A DNA stretch of 64,000 nt from Planomicrobium stackebrandtii (GCF_030814955.1 NZ_JAUSWB010000001.1:124001-188000), one strand, 5' to 3'. Shown: positions 24,559 through 33,340, counted from the stretch's first letter. Notes: a model not told the origin generated them from the sequence alone. Numbers and translations are program-made.

Positions 24559-26229
24559 ATGCACAAGAAAAGATTTTCTATAATAGGAATGATGATGCTG
24601 GTGTTCATTTTGTTTCCTGTCCATGCTTTGGCCGTTGACTATTCGATTTCCGAAGTGACGATCGATGCTCAGGTAAATGCAGATGGAACCGTGGAAGTCA
24701 GAGAAAATCACACCTACGAATTTGAAGATGATTTTAACGGAATCACACGGGAAATCGTTCCAAAAGAAGGCACATCGATCCAAAATTTCACAGGCTTTGA
24801 AAATGATTCAGAACTGGAAGTCGAGCGTGATGGCGACTTGTACCAGATTTTCCGTGGAGGCGACGATGAAACCATCACGATCGAATTGCGCTATGAAATC
24901 CTGGATGCCGTCGAAAAGTTCGAAGACGGGGCCGAGTTTTATTGGCCATTCTTTGATGACCGCAATGAAAGTGAGTATGAAGACATGACAATATCCGTGA
25001 GTCCTCCCGCTCTATCCGAGGAGACGGACTTTGTCGGCTATGATGAAGCTTATAAAACAGGCACTGTTCAAAACGATGGTACGGTCCTGTTCGAAATGGG
25101 CTTAGTACCTGAAGGCACAAACGGAGATATCCGCGTCGTTTTTGACGCAGACCTTTTCCCTGCCCTAACTCAACAAGACGGAACTATCCGGGAAGAGCTG
25201 GCTGGCGAAAAGGACCGGCTGGATAATGAAGCGATCGCTTTCGCAGCAAGACAGGATACAGGCAGTTCCATCGGCAACGGACTCATTCCAGCGGCTGGGG
25301 CCCTCCTGCTTGCCATGACTGCTTGGGCATGGAACCGCGCACGAAAGACCAAGCAACAGGCAAAACCGGCTGACGGTGCCTTCTTCGTCCCTAAACAGAA
25401 GATGAGCATTCCAGCTACCTTGTATTTCACCAAGTCTTCCATCCTGACTCCAGCTGTTACGGCAGCCGCTTTGATGGAACTGGTGCGCAAAAAGAGGATC
25501 GAACAGCTGTCAGAAGAGAAATTCCGGCTGATTGACCGCAAAACTGAATTTGATCATGAAGCTGCTTTGATCGAACTGCTTTTCGACAAAGCTGGTGACG
25601 GTGAATTTTTTGAAACAAAAGATCTTGAAAATTATACGAAAAATGAATTGAACCATGCGTCCTATAACGAATCCATAACCGCATGGCAGCAGGATGTTGC
25701 GGCAGAAGTGAAGCAGCATGAGTTGTATGGCAGGCATCCCCTGCTTCGCTGGACAGTCGGATTTATCGGACTGGCGTTATTTGCCTCAGCTGTCTTTTTC
25801 GGAATCATGGACTTGCTTCCATTGATGTTCTTCTCGATGCTGCTTGGCATCTGCTTTGTTGCATTTTGCTTCTACTCGCCGACCACTTACGACGGCCACG
25901 TGATCCGCGCAGAATGGAAACAGCTGCGCGCTGCGATGGAAAATTTGGACGAAGCGGAATGGAACCGGTTGACGCAGGACGAAAAAATGCGTGCTTTCGC
26001 CTATGTTTTAGGTGCAGATGAAAAATCCAAAAACCACAGTACCCAAAGCTTTACCAATGCCTACAGTGAATCTGCATTTGCAGACTTCGGCGTTTTTTAT
26101 AACCCAGTCCTGCTGACAGGCATTTTCGTTGCTGCCAATTCCAGTACCACCGCTTCGGCCAGTGGAACAGGCTCTGTTTCTTCCGGCGGAGGTGTTGGAG
26201 GCGGCGGTGGCGGATCGGGCGCTTTTTAA
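24559..26229 (+). CDS. DUF2207 membrane protein with Gly-rich tail
   Basis: 556 residues from ATG at 24559 (AAAGAGGTG upstream). Signal peptide at residues 1-25 ending at HALA. An extracytoplasmic beta-rich DUF2207 domain spans about 26-220, one helix lies near 240-260, a cytosolic region follows, then two helices near 400-445. The C-terminus is a low-complexity run of Ser and Gly ending GSGAF, typical of DUF2207 proteins. Function is unknown throughout the family. No partner gene is adjacent. Confidence 0.85.
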   Translation: MHKKRFSIIGMMMLVFILFPVHALAVDYSISEVTIDAQVNADGTVEVRENHTYEFEDDFNGITREIVPKEGTSIQNFTGFENDSELEVERDGDLYQIFRGGDDETITIELRYEILDAVEKFEDGAEFYWPFFDDRNESEYEDMTISVSPPALSEETDFVGYDEAYKTGTVQNDGTVLFEMGLVPEGTNGDIRVVFDADLFPALTQQDGTIREELAGEKDRLDNEAIAFAARQDTGSSIGNGLIPAAGALLLAMTAWAWNRARKTKQQAKPADGAFFVPKQKMSIPATLYFTKSSILTPAVTAAALMELVRKKRIEQLSEEKFRLIDRKTEFDHEAALIELLFDKAGDGEFFETKDLENYTKNELNHASYNESITAWQQDVAAEVKQHELYGRHPLLRWTVGFIGLALFASAVFFGIMDLLPLMFFSMLLGICFVAFCFYSPTTYDGHVIRAEWKQLRAAMENLDEAEWNRLTQDEKMRAFAYVLGADEKSKNHSTQSFTNAYSESAFADFGVFYNPVLLTGIFVAANSSTTASASGTGSVSSGGGVGGGGGGSGAF

Positions 26230-26242
26230 TCAATACATTAGT

Positions 26243-26270
26243 AACGGCTGAGATTCTTCTCAGCCGTTTT
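26243..26270 (+). terminator. Terminator after DUF2207 gene
   Basis: AACGGCTGAGA (26243-26253) pairs with TCTCAGCCGTT (26258-26268), four-base loop, followed by T-rich DNA. Confidence 0.9.
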
Positions 26271-26338
26271 TGTTTTATCTGCTGCTTCTTAGGGAAGAAT
26301 AAGGAAGATGTTATTTTTTGTATATGGAGGAAATATTA

Positions 26339-27073
26339 ATGATTACAACAAACGCACCTTTATTGACGAAAGAAGATTTTTCAGTACGAACTGACCTGCC
26401 CGAATGGCTGCTGTCGGAATACAAGACTTTTCATGATACCGTAACAGATAAAACCTTCCCTTGCTATTTCGGCATGAGCGGCGAGTTAAAAGGAGAATTG
26501 CGCTATGCTTATATCACACAGGATGACTGGACCAATTTGCCGGCAGCCGTCGAATCGTTCCTGACCTTGTTCGATGATCCGAAGCACAAGCGACATGGGC
26601 TGTTCGTCTTTGTAGAACCTTTCAAAGAAGAAGGCTCTTTGGAAGCTTACCGCCAGCAATTCTGGGACATTCTTCAATACCTGCACGATGAAGATGAAAT
26701 GGAGTGGCCAAAAGACGCTCCGCGTGATCCGGACCACTATTTATGGGACTTTACTTTCCAAGGTGAGCCGATTTTCATTTTTGGCAACACGCCTGCCTAC
26801 AAACAGCGGAAAACGCGTGATCTTGGCAATGCCATGGTTCTCGGCTTTCAGCCGCGCCGAATTTTTGAAGGTTTGAAAGGGACGGAGAAAGGCGGCGTTA
26901 TGTCGCGCGACAAAGTCCGCCAGCGAGTAGAAGCATGGGACCACCTGCCGACACATCCTGACATCAGCCACTTCGGTGATCCGGAACATAATGAGTGGAA
27001 ACAATTTTTCATCGGAGACGACAGTGAACCGATCACGGGGAAATGTCCTTTTAACCATAAAGAAATGAAATAA
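26339..27073 (+). CDS. YqcI/YcgG family protein
   Basis: 244 residues from ATG at 26339 with GGAGGAA upstream. Marks of the family: FPCYFGMSGELKGELRYAY near residue 40, LFVFVEP, QFWDILQYLHDED, WDFTFQGEPIFIFGNTPAYKQRKTRDLG and the C-terminal TGKCPF segment. Members occur in Bacillota and Actinobacteria; a few are thought to be heme-associated or to act in small-molecule hydroxylation, but no function is established for this group. Cytosolic, monocistronic with its own terminator. Confidence 0.82.
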   Translation: MITTNAPLLTKEDFSVRTDLPEWLLSEYKTFHDTVTDKTFPCYFGMSGELKGELRYAYITQDDWTNLPAAVESFLTLFDDPKHKRHGLFVFVEPFKEEGSLEAYRQQFWDILQYLHDEDEMEWPKDAPRDPDHYLWDFTFQGEPIFIFGNTPAYKQRKTRDLGNAMVLGFQPRRIFEGLKGTEKGGVMSRDKVRQRVEAWDHLPTHPDISHFGDPEHNEWKQFFIGDDSEPITGKCPFNHKEMK

Positions 27074-27081
27074 TAAACTGG

Positions 27082-27121
27082 AAAAGAGCCGTACCGAAAT
27101 TTCATCCGGTACGGCTCTTTT
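27082..27121. terminator. Terminator between YqcI/YcgG and LacI genes
   Basis: AAAAGAGCCGTACCG (27082-27096) pairs with its complement at 27107-27121, around a 10-base loop. Plus strand T-run ends the YqcI gene; the A-run side could serve the convergent LacI-family gene. Confidence 0.88.
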
Positions 27122-27192
27122 GGGTTTACAGATACGCTAAGCATGGGTAAGGCTATAATGGCGATCACAGTTCTAATAAATCTGACGGCTAT

Positions 27193-28200
27193 TTATTTTT
27201 TTGATAATGGAGCGGTTGTTCCCCGCTCGTACAATTGCACTTCCCTACTTACAGTAAATGCCTCATTCTGTTCAAGAGTTAACATATCAAGTAATCTGTT
27301 TATGGCTTCCTGGCCAAGATTTGCAAGGCTGTCAGCTGTTCCGACGGATGTTAATCCGAGTGCTGAATGCTGGCCAATTTCCGAGTTGCCGATGCCGATA
27401 ATGCTAAGCTCTCCGGGAATCTGGTAGCCGGCTTCCCGATAGAAATCCAAAAGCTGAATGGCGATTTCATCGGTGGCCGCTACAATGGCTGTCGGCTTTT
27501 TCTTCAAAGCTTGTAAATCTTCAAATGCATTATATAGAGACGCTTTATCTCTATCTGCAATCACTAAACGCTTTTTGCGGATTTTGCTTTTCGCTTCCTG
27601 GAGTGCATAAATAAATCCCTGGAAACGCTCTTTATAAGTTGGGTTATTCAAGGGTCCGCCAATCCAGGCGATCTCTTGGTGCTTGCTGCCCAATAAGTGG
27701 CTTGCCGCCAGATAACCCGCTTCCACATTATTCAGACCAATTGAATGCTGGCTGTCTGGATAATTGGAATTCAACAAAATGAATGGAATTTTTGACTGAC
27801 TTAACTTTTTGTAAGCCGCTTCATCTAGCCCAATGGAAGTCAAAATCAACCCATCCGCTTTACTAGCAATCACCGTGTCATATGTTTCAAGTTCGTTTTC
27901 CTTCGTTACAAAATGGACATTGACTTGATACCCCTGTTCTTTCGCCATACTGATGATCGATGGAGCAGAGCCAATGAAGATTGGATCGTCTAAAGGTCCT
28001 GCAATCAAACTGATTGTGTTTGTGGTTCTGGCTTCTCGAACCGCATCTTCAGGAGTCGTTGCTGAATAGTTTAATTCATTGACTGCGGCCATCACTTTGT
28101 CGTACGTATCTTTCTTTACCTGGTCAGGCTTATTCAGAACGCGAGAAACGGTCGTCTGTGAAACACCTGCATGCTTTGCTACGTCAGTTGTTGAAACCAT
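27193..28200 (-). CDS. LacI-family transcriptional regulator
   Basis: 335 residues from ATG at 28200; AGGGTG lies at a suitable distance, while two earlier start codons fall within it. The helix-turn-helix (STTDVAKHAGVSQTTVSRVLN) and hinge helix (LNYSATTPEDAVR) are N-terminal; the periplasmic-binding-like sensor domain follows from about residue 60, with DGLIL, the N-x-E-AGYLAASHLL segment and the second-domain AATDEIAIQLLDF. Usually such regulators adjoin sugar genes, but neither neighbour is sugar-related, so its targets are elsewhere or only itself. Confidence 0.9.
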   Translation of the reverse strand: MVSTTDVAKHAGVSQTTVSRVLNKPDQVKKDTYDKVMAAVNELNYSATTPEDAVREARTTNTISLIAGPLDDPIFIGSAPSIISMAKEQGYQVNVHFVTKENELETYDTVIASKADGLILTSIGLDEAAYKKLSQSKIPFILLNSNYPDSQHSIGLNNVEAGYLAASHLLGSKHQEIAWIGGPLNNPTYKERFQGFIYALQEAKSKIRKKRLVIADRDKASLYNAFEDLQALKKKPTAIVAATDEIAIQLLDFYREAGYQIPGELSIIGIGNSEIGQHSALGLTSVGTADSLANLGQEAINRLLDMLTLEQNEAFTVSREVQLYERGTTAPLSKK

Positions 28201-28392
28201 ATCCATCACCCTGCTCTCATAGTAGTTTGTTCACCTTCCGGGAACCATTCATATTGATAATTCATTTTAAATTCATTCACTTATTCACTATACCACGACC
28301 GCCTCTTATCTACACATTAAAACACGATAATAAAAAATATATTTTAATATTGAATAGCGATTGTTGAAAAATAGAAGGAGTGAATATTATTC

Positions 28393-29160
28393 ATGAATAA
28401 AGAATCGTATCTTCAAAGATTTAAAGCGAGTACAATTCAGGAAAATTATCTGCAAAATTTAGCCGAACTCCAGTCTTTGCATATGCAGAATATCCCCTTC
28501 GAGAACCTGGATGTTATTCGCAAAACACCAATTTATTTGAACCTTGAAAGTATCTACGAAAAAATCGTTAATCAGCAACGCGGCGGTTATTGCTATGAAT
28601 TGAATGGCTTGTTCCACTGGCTGTTGGACGAGCTGGGATTTGAAGCAAAACTGATTTCTGCCACGGTTCAAAAACCGGACGGCACCTGGTCCAAATCCGA
28701 TACCCACGCCGCAATCCTAGTAGAGCTGGATACCCTTTATCTCGTCGATGCGGGGTTTGGCGATTCTACCATCAGCCCGATACCAGTTGGAGGCGAACGC
28801 CATACAGACCACAGCGGCACTTACCGCGTTCAACAAGTCGACGACGTTTATTATGACTTGATCAGAGAAAATGATGAAACAGAGAAAGTGCTGTACCGGT
28901 TTTCAACTGAAGAAAAGCAGCTCGCCGATTTCCATGAAGGCTGCATTTTTAACCAGGTATCAAAAGACTCTCCTTTTACTCATGATGATTTGGTGACACG
29001 GGCAACGGCACAAGGCCGCATTACCCTTTCCGGCAGCCAGCTGACGCGCTCGGAAAATGGCCACAAAGAAAAAACGGAACTGTCTGCGGAAGAAAAGAAA
29101 CAAGTACTGAAAGATGAATTTGGCATCGATCAAGATGCACTCGAAGAACAGATGCACTAA
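28393..29160 (+). CDS. Arylamine N-acetyltransferase
   Basis: 255 residues, the usual size. The catalytic triad is complete: Cys67 in RGGYCYELN, His105 in DTHAAILV and Asp119 in LVDAGFGD. IPFENLD near residue 34 is also characteristic. It transfers acetyl groups from acetyl-CoA to aromatic amines and hydrazines. AGAAGGAGTG precedes the ATG. The last 25 residues are a charged helical tail. The divergent LacI-family gene shares the upstream region, with no sign of an operator for it. Confidence 0.93.
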   Translation: MNKESYLQRFKASTIQENYLQNLAELQSLHMQNIPFENLDVIRKTPIYLNLESIYEKIVNQQRGGYCYELNGLFHWLLDELGFEAKLISATVQKPDGTWSKSDTHAAILVELDTLYLVDAGFGDSTISPIPVGGERHTDHSGTYRVQQVDDVYYDLIRENDETEKVLYRFSTEEKQLADFHEGCIFNQVSKDSPFTHDDLVTRATAQGRITLSGSQLTRSENGHKEKTELSAEEKKQVLKDEFGIDQDALEEQMH

Positions 29161-29179
29161 CTTGAAATCCAGTCATTAC

Positions 29180-29214
29180 TAAGCCCCCTCGCTTTCGAAA
29201 AACGAGGGGGCTTA
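29180..29214. terminator. Bidirectional terminator between NAT and btuF-like genes
   Basis: TAAGCCCCCTCG (29180-29191) pairs with CGAGGGGGCTTA (29203-29214); lies between two convergent stops. Confidence 0.88.
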
Positions 29215-29221
29215 ATTAATT

Positions 29222-30166
29222 TTATTCGAAAGCTTCCGGATAAACAGTTTCAGCCACTAATTCAACAGCATCTCCGATTCTCGGTCCCGGCCGTGAAGTA
29301 ATATCCGAATCCAGGAAAAAGATCTGATCGTTCTGGATAGCATCAATATCATTCCAGCCTTCACGAGCCTTAATTTCATCAATTGGATCTTCAACATAGG
29401 AAACGGTTGTGGCAATGATTTTCGGATTCCGCTCGATGACTTCTTCCTCAGAAATCTGCGGCCATCCTTCAAGATCGCCGAAAAGGTTTTCAACTTGGGC
29501 ATGATCCAGGATTTCCTGCTGGAAAGTATTCTTGCCAGTGGTATAGATTTCCGGGGAAGGGCTAATTTCAAAGTACAGCTCTTTTTTCTCTTCAACCGAT
29601 GCCACTTTTTCCTGCACTTCTTCAATTTGCTGCTGAATCGAACGGATCAGCTCATCGCCTTTATCTTCAAGGCCCATTACCGTAGAGATTTGCTCAATAT
29701 CGCCATAGACATCTTCAAATGATTCGGCTGACTCAATAACAAACACTTGGATTCCTGCCGCTTCAAGATCTTCAAAACCGGTTGGCCCTCCAGTCGAATA
29801 GCCGATAACAACATCCGGATCCAATTCGATAATGCGTTCTGCATTAAACGCCACAGAATCGGAGACACGCTCTACGTCCGCTGCTTCAGCCGGGTAATTA
29901 TCGTAGTCCGTAACACCGACCAGTTTATCTCCTGCCCCAATTTCATACAAAATCTCGGTATTGCTCGGAATCAAAGACACGATCGTTTCCGGTACTTCTT
30001 CGAAAGTCAGTTCTTTATCCAAGTCATCGGTTACTGTATATTCTGTTTGTTCCTTAGGCTCTGCTGCCGTTTCAGATTCGGGTGTTTCGGCTGTGTCGGA
30101 CTGGCAGGCTCCTAGAGCTAAAGCCATTGTACCGATGGATAGGAACTTAAATAGGTTAGTTTTCAT
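29222..30166 (-). CDS. Cobalamin ABC transporter substrate-binding lipoprotein (BtuF-like)
   Basis: 314 residues. Type II signal peptide with lipobox LGAC, lipidated Cys21, then an acidic linker (residues 23-43). The class III binding-protein fold follows: VSLIPSNTEILYEIGAGDKLVGVTDYDNYP, ERIIELDPDVVIGY, a long connecting helix (residues about 185-205), then the second lobe. Control by a cobalamin riboswitch points to B12 or another corrinoid. Its ATG overlaps the adenosyltransferase-like gene by four bases. BtuC and BtuD genes are absent from the window, so a permease encoded elsewhere must be used. Confidence 0.88.
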   Translation of the reverse strand: MKTNLFKFLSIGTMALALGACQSDTAETPESETAAEPKEQTEYTVTDDLDKELTFEEVPETIVSLIPSNTEILYEIGAGDKLVGVTDYDNYPAEAADVERVSDSVAFNAERIIELDPDVVIGYSTGGPTGFEDLEAAGIQVFVIESAESFEDVYGDIEQISTVMGLEDKGDELIRSIQQQIEEVQEKVASVEEKKELYFEISPSPEIYTTGKNTFQQEILDHAQVENLFGDLEGWPQISEEEVIERNPKIIATTVSYVEDPIDEIKAREGWNDIDAIQNDQIFFLDSDITSRPGPRIGDAVELVAETVYPEAFE

Positions 30167-30711
30167 TCGTTGTTGGCCACTTCTTTCTGTTTAGGTCTTG
30201 TTGGATAGGACTTGCTGACAAAAGGGATTTCTTCCACGCCGTGATACTGGTTGACATATACCGCCATTGTGAACAGCACATTCGCTAAAAGGTTGGCATA
30301 GTCAAAAAGAAGCTCGGGCACTTCCCGCTCCAGGCTGACTTTGTGCAAGGCGCGCACGGATTTTTTCGCTTCGCTCCGGCATACATGCAGCACACAGGCG
30401 GCTTGTGTACCTTGCGGCAAGACAAAATTGCCAATCTTGTCTTTGGTAAAATTTACATAATAATCATACATGTCACTTAATACGAGTAAATCTTCTTCTC
30501 TGATGGCAAGCTTGCCGCGTACCGATCCATTCAAGTGGTAGGCCATAGGCTGGAGAATCTGCAAATCCCGCTGGACTGCTTTTACATCTGTAGTCAATGA
30601 CAGCGCCTCTCCAATACGGGTCGTCAAAGAATCGGTCCTGATTTCAAAATCCACTGTTGAAGCTGATTCACGCATGAATGGATAACACAGAAAACGCATG
30701 TCTTTTTTCAT
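30163..30711 (-). CDS. PduO-type ATP:cob(I)alamin adenosyltransferase-like protein
   Basis: 182 residues; GAGGTG five bases before the ATG. The C-terminal two-thirds fits the PduO/EutT five-helix bundle: EIRTDSLTTRIGEA, NFVLPQGTQAACVLHVCRSEAKKSVRALH (residues about 95-123) and YANLLANVLFTMAVYVNQ. The N-terminal phosphate-binding motif TGDxGxT of standard PduO enzymes is missing; the start reads MKKDMRFLCYPFMRES instead. It could still adenosylate cobalamin through a changed ATP site, or act as a cobalamin carrier. Placement behind a B12 riboswitch supports a corrinoid role. Confidence 0.7.
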   Translation of the reverse strand: MKKDMRFLCYPFMRESASTVDFEIRTDSLTTRIGEALSLTTDVKAVQRDLQILQPMAYHLNGSVRGKLAIREEDLLVLSDMYDYYVNFTKDKIGNFVLPQGTQAACVLHVCRSEAKKSVRALHKVSLEREVPELLFDYANLLANVLFTMAVYVNQYHGVEEIPFVSKSYPTRPKQKEVANNE

Positions 30712-30770
30712 CTTTTCACCTCACTTCTGTTTGGTGAACACCGCTGCATTGAACGCTCCCGCAAAACAGC

Positions 30771-30797
30771 AAAAAGCCGCCCTCAAAAAAGGGCGGC
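30771..30797 (-). terminator. Riboswitch-linked transcription terminator
   Basis: GCCGCCCT (30776-30783) pairs with AGGGCGGC (30790-30797) around TTTTTG on the minus strand, followed by TTTTTGC. It lies between the cobalamin riboswitch and the adenosyltransferase-like gene, the right place for B12-dependent termination. Confidence 0.85.
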
Positions 30798-30894
30798 GCC
30801 ATAGCTATTCAGAGACATACTCCAGCAGTCAAAAATAGACATTGTGCCGTATGATCCCCTTATCTTCCGAAGAGTAAAAATACGTTCAAAAAAA

Positions 30895-31060
30895 AGGTAG
30901 GTCTCCTGGCTTGTGCATCGCTTTACTCTAAGAACCTTCCCGTCCAGATCATTAAGATCATCTCGACAGTGGCATTTTCTTATTTCATACGCACTTACAG
31001 TTGCGGAAACAGCCCCGGAATTTAACCGGGTTCCCTGTTATGCTGATCGATCAGCACCTT
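30895..31060 (-). ncRNA. Cobalamin riboswitch
   Basis: Minus-strand leader with the class hallmarks in order: GGTGCTGAT, AACAGGGAACCCGG, CCGGGGCTGTTTCCGCAACTG, TAAGTGCG, the B12-box core GCCACTG, GGGAAGG, and AAGCCAGGAGACCTACC. Adenosylcobalamin binding is expected to favour the downstream terminator and switch off the two-gene operon. Confidence 0.95.
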
Positions 31061-31161
31061 TTTTCTGCATGATTATTCACTTATTTTCAGTGTAGCATAT
31101 TCCCAGCGACAAAAGACATACGCAACCTAAACTATTAGCGTAGAATTTTCCTTTTATAAAA

Positions 31162-31198
31162 AAGCTGTGTTGGCCTATTCCTGATTTGTCAACAGCTT
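31162..31198 (-). terminator. Terminator overlapping end of EVE-HNH gene
   Basis: AAGCTGTGTTGG pairs imperfectly with CAACAGCTT; on the minus strand the stem is followed by TTTTTATAAAAG. Part of the stem lies in the last codons of the gene. Confidence 0.5.
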
Positions 31199-32128
31199 CA
31201 CTTTTCTTGGTTCGGCAAAAACGATTCGTTTATGCCATCTCAGATAAGGCGCGTGCTCTGGCGATACCGGCACTTTCATATTTTTCCGCAGTCTGTATTC
31301 CGGATAGTCTTCTTCCATGATCCGGCTGGAAATATGCAGCCGCCCGCCGCCCGTAAAGGCGATCAATCCTGCTGAATAAAGCGCTGCGTGATTGGCACAA
31401 AGCAAAACTCCGTTAAAAGGATCCAGCCTTTCGGTATCTGAACTGTCTTTCCACGGTTTGGCGTAGCTTGCTTTTAATACGTCGCTGATCGCAATTCCAC
31501 AAAGCGGACACTCATTGTTCCACAAAGGCATTAAACTTTCGCGAAATTGCTCTTTACCTCTGCGTATTTTTGTTTTGATTTCCAATTCAGCTTCGGCAAT
31601 CAATCCAAGCAGCGGATTGTGTTCGGTTTTTTTGATAACTTCCATTGCCAGCTCGAGCTGTTCCATTTCCAAGGTGAAAATATTCAGCGAGCTGATGAGT
31701 TCCAAAATTTTCATCGCCAGTTCTTCGTTACATGGATACAAATATCCTGAATTGCCGCTGGCATCTTCCTGGAAGGCTGCGTACTTTACCGGCAAAAGCG
31801 GCTGGATATCATTAAAATACTCTTTGACTGACAACGGATTTTCAAGCTCCCGGTATTCAGTGCGCGCAATATAGGCATCCTCGCTTTCTTGAGACTGCTC
31901 ATCTGCACTTTTTGGTTTCGTTCCTTTGGTGCAATCTTTCCGCACTCGGCTAATGGCTACAACATACCCTTTAACGTAATGAAATACAATGTCGCCTTTT
32001 TTCAGTTCCTGCATCCGGTTCCACGAATGCGGCACCATGCCTGACTTGTCGATTTGTGGCGTCCAAAGAACCCCGGCATTTCGTTCTTCCTGATAGGTCT
32101 CTCCTTGCATAACAATAAAACTATTCAT
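31175..32128 (-). CDS. EVE/PUA-like domain plus HNH nuclease-like domain protein
   Basis: 317 residues from ATG at 32128 (AGGAGG six bases upstream). Residues 1-65 look like an EVE/PUA-type base-reading domain: FIVMQGETYQEE, W22, SW36, KKGDIVFHYVKGYVVAIS. A variable helical linker (about 130-195) leads to an HNH_2-type domain at 205-260: ECPLCG, the A-S-x-x-KPW box, LDPFNG and LLCANHAALYSAGLI. The His normally in that box is Tyr222, although Asn239 is kept. Proteins of this design are candidate modification-dependent restriction enzymes. No methylase or other defence gene is next to it. Confidence 0.7.
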   Translation of the reverse strand: MNSFIVMQGETYQEERNAGVLWTPQIDKSGMVPHSWNRMQELKKGDIVFHYVKGYVVAISRVRKDCTKGTKPKSADEQSQESEDAYIARTEYRELENPLSVKEYFNDIQPLLPVKYAAFQEDASGNSGYLYPCNEELAMKILELISSLNIFTLEMEQLELAMEVIKKTEHNPLLGLIAEAELEIKTKIRRGKEQFRESLMPLWNNECPLCGIAISDVLKASYAKPWKDSSDTERLDPFNGVLLCANHAALYSAGLIAFTGGGRLHISSRIMEEDYPEYRLRKNMKVPVSPEHAPYLRWHKRIVFAEPRKVKLLTNQE

Positions 32129-32251
32129 GACTTGCCTCCTAGTAATGGTGATGCTCAAATCCATTCGATCTTATGTAGTAGAGCAGATTATTCGAATTTA
32201 AACGTTTATCCTTAGTTTAACCCAAAGCAAAAACTTTTGCCGGGGAAAAAG

Positions 32252-32380
32252 AAAAGCGCAAGCGCCCGTGTAGCTCTGACGGGCATAAGACAGACTAGCG
32301 AAGTGGCGTGTTTTCAGCCGCACAGCTGGGTTGGCTTATGATCCAAAGAGCTGGGCGCTGGAGTGAGTCTAGACATAAAG
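32252..32380. repeat. Imperfect inverted-repeat intergenic element
   Basis: Left arm AGCGCCCGTGTAGCTCT (32261-32277), right arm AGAGCTGGGCGCT (32347-32359), with an inner pair GGGCATAAG / CTTATGATCC. It starts AAAAGCGCAAGCGCCCG. From memory this type of GC-rich stem element recurs between genes in Bacillus and Planococcus genomes. Non-coding. Confidence 0.6.
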
Positions 32381-32396
32381 AAAAGCGGCGGCAGCA

Positions 32397-33182
32397 TCAT
32401 ACCTCCTCAAGCCGCTCTGCTTTTCTCGGCGCTGTTGCCTTATACCAGTGATAACAAAGGATAATGATGACACTTAACTCAATCAGATCGCCTCCATAAT
32501 ACATGACCATGCCTCCTGTTTCCGCCTCTTTGCGGGAAACACCTGCAGGCGGATTGGCATAGATGATTTTTGAGAGGATTTTATGCGCTGATACAGACAG
32601 AACGAGAACAATCGAACGAAAGAGATAGCTCAGGCGGTGAGCAGTAATATCAACATAAATAATTGATGCGGTAAACAGATAGCCCGCTAAAAATATATGG
32701 ATATGGACGATGCCGTAAACGATCAATGACTGATGCATCCATTCAAACAAATTGGTCAGATACAGCATGTACATCCCACCGATGTTGAGAATAAATGCAG
32801 CCACTGGATTGCTTAAAATTCGGATGGTCCGGCTCTTTAACAGGGATGAAATTTTTCTCGCTGCTGAAACTGGCAGCGATCTCAACAGCAACGTCATAGG
32901 CATCGCGAACAGCAGGAGCAACGGTGTCAGCATGCCCAATAGCAAATGCGTCCACATATGGCCGACGAAGCTTGTCCGGGCGAAATCGGCCAATGGCCCT
33001 GTGACGCTTATTGCGATAGTGAATAGACCGAGGCTCCATAAAAAGAGACGATGCAGCGGCCATGCTTTAAACCGCAGGCTCGTTAATGCTGCAGCCAGCG
33101 GATATAAAAGAAAGGCAAGAAAAAGTGAAATGACAGCAACTGCCTCCAGGCTTGCTATTTCTGATTGCAAATAATGCTCCAT
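32397..33182 (-). CDS. CtaG-family cytochrome c oxidase assembly protein
   Basis: 261 residues with seven membrane helices. The caa3_CtaG pattern is clear: WPLHRLFLWSLGLFTI, FVGHMWTHLLLGMLTPLLLLFAMPMTLLLR with conserved His residues, LFEWMHQSLIVYGIVHIHIFLAGYLF, then DITAHRLSYLFR and GGDLIELSVIIILCYHWYK. The family helps load copper into caa3-type oxidase. AAAGGGGG precedes the ATG. No oxidase subunit genes are in the window; in this group of bacteria extra ctaG copies outside the cta operon are common. Confidence 0.88.
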   Translation of the reverse strand: MEHYLQSEIASLEAVAVISLFLAFLLYPLAAALTSLRFKAWPLHRLFLWSLGLFTIAISVTGPLADFARTSFVGHMWTHLLLGMLTPLLLLFAMPMTLLLRSLPVSAARKISSLLKSRTIRILSNPVAAFILNIGGMYMLYLTNLFEWMHQSLIVYGIVHIHIFLAGYLFTASIIYVDITAHRLSYLFRSIVLVLSVSAHKILSKIIYANPPAGVSRKEAETGGMVMYYGGDLIELSVIIILCYHWYKATAPRKAERLEEV

Positions 33183-33281
33183 TTGAATTTCCCCCTTTCT
33201 CTGAATCCGCCGTCTTCACTGCCCACCCTTTTCTTATTCTGTACCCAATTAAGCTAAATGCCATGTATAACTTTAAATTTC

Positions 33282-33316
33282 AAAAAAAAACATCCACTTT
33301 AATGAAAAGCGGATGT
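33282..33316 (-). terminator. Terminator after diguanylate cyclase gene
   Basis: ACATCC-A-CTTT pairs with AAAGC-GGATGT; the minus strand ends in nine T. Confidence 0.82.
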
Positions 33317-33340
33317 CTTACTGTAGTAATTTTTTTAAAA

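Noticed and set aside
30895..31095. 60-codon plus-strand frame over the cobalamin riboswitch
   Set aside because: The minus strand is a clear cobalamin riboswitch; the frame is incidental.
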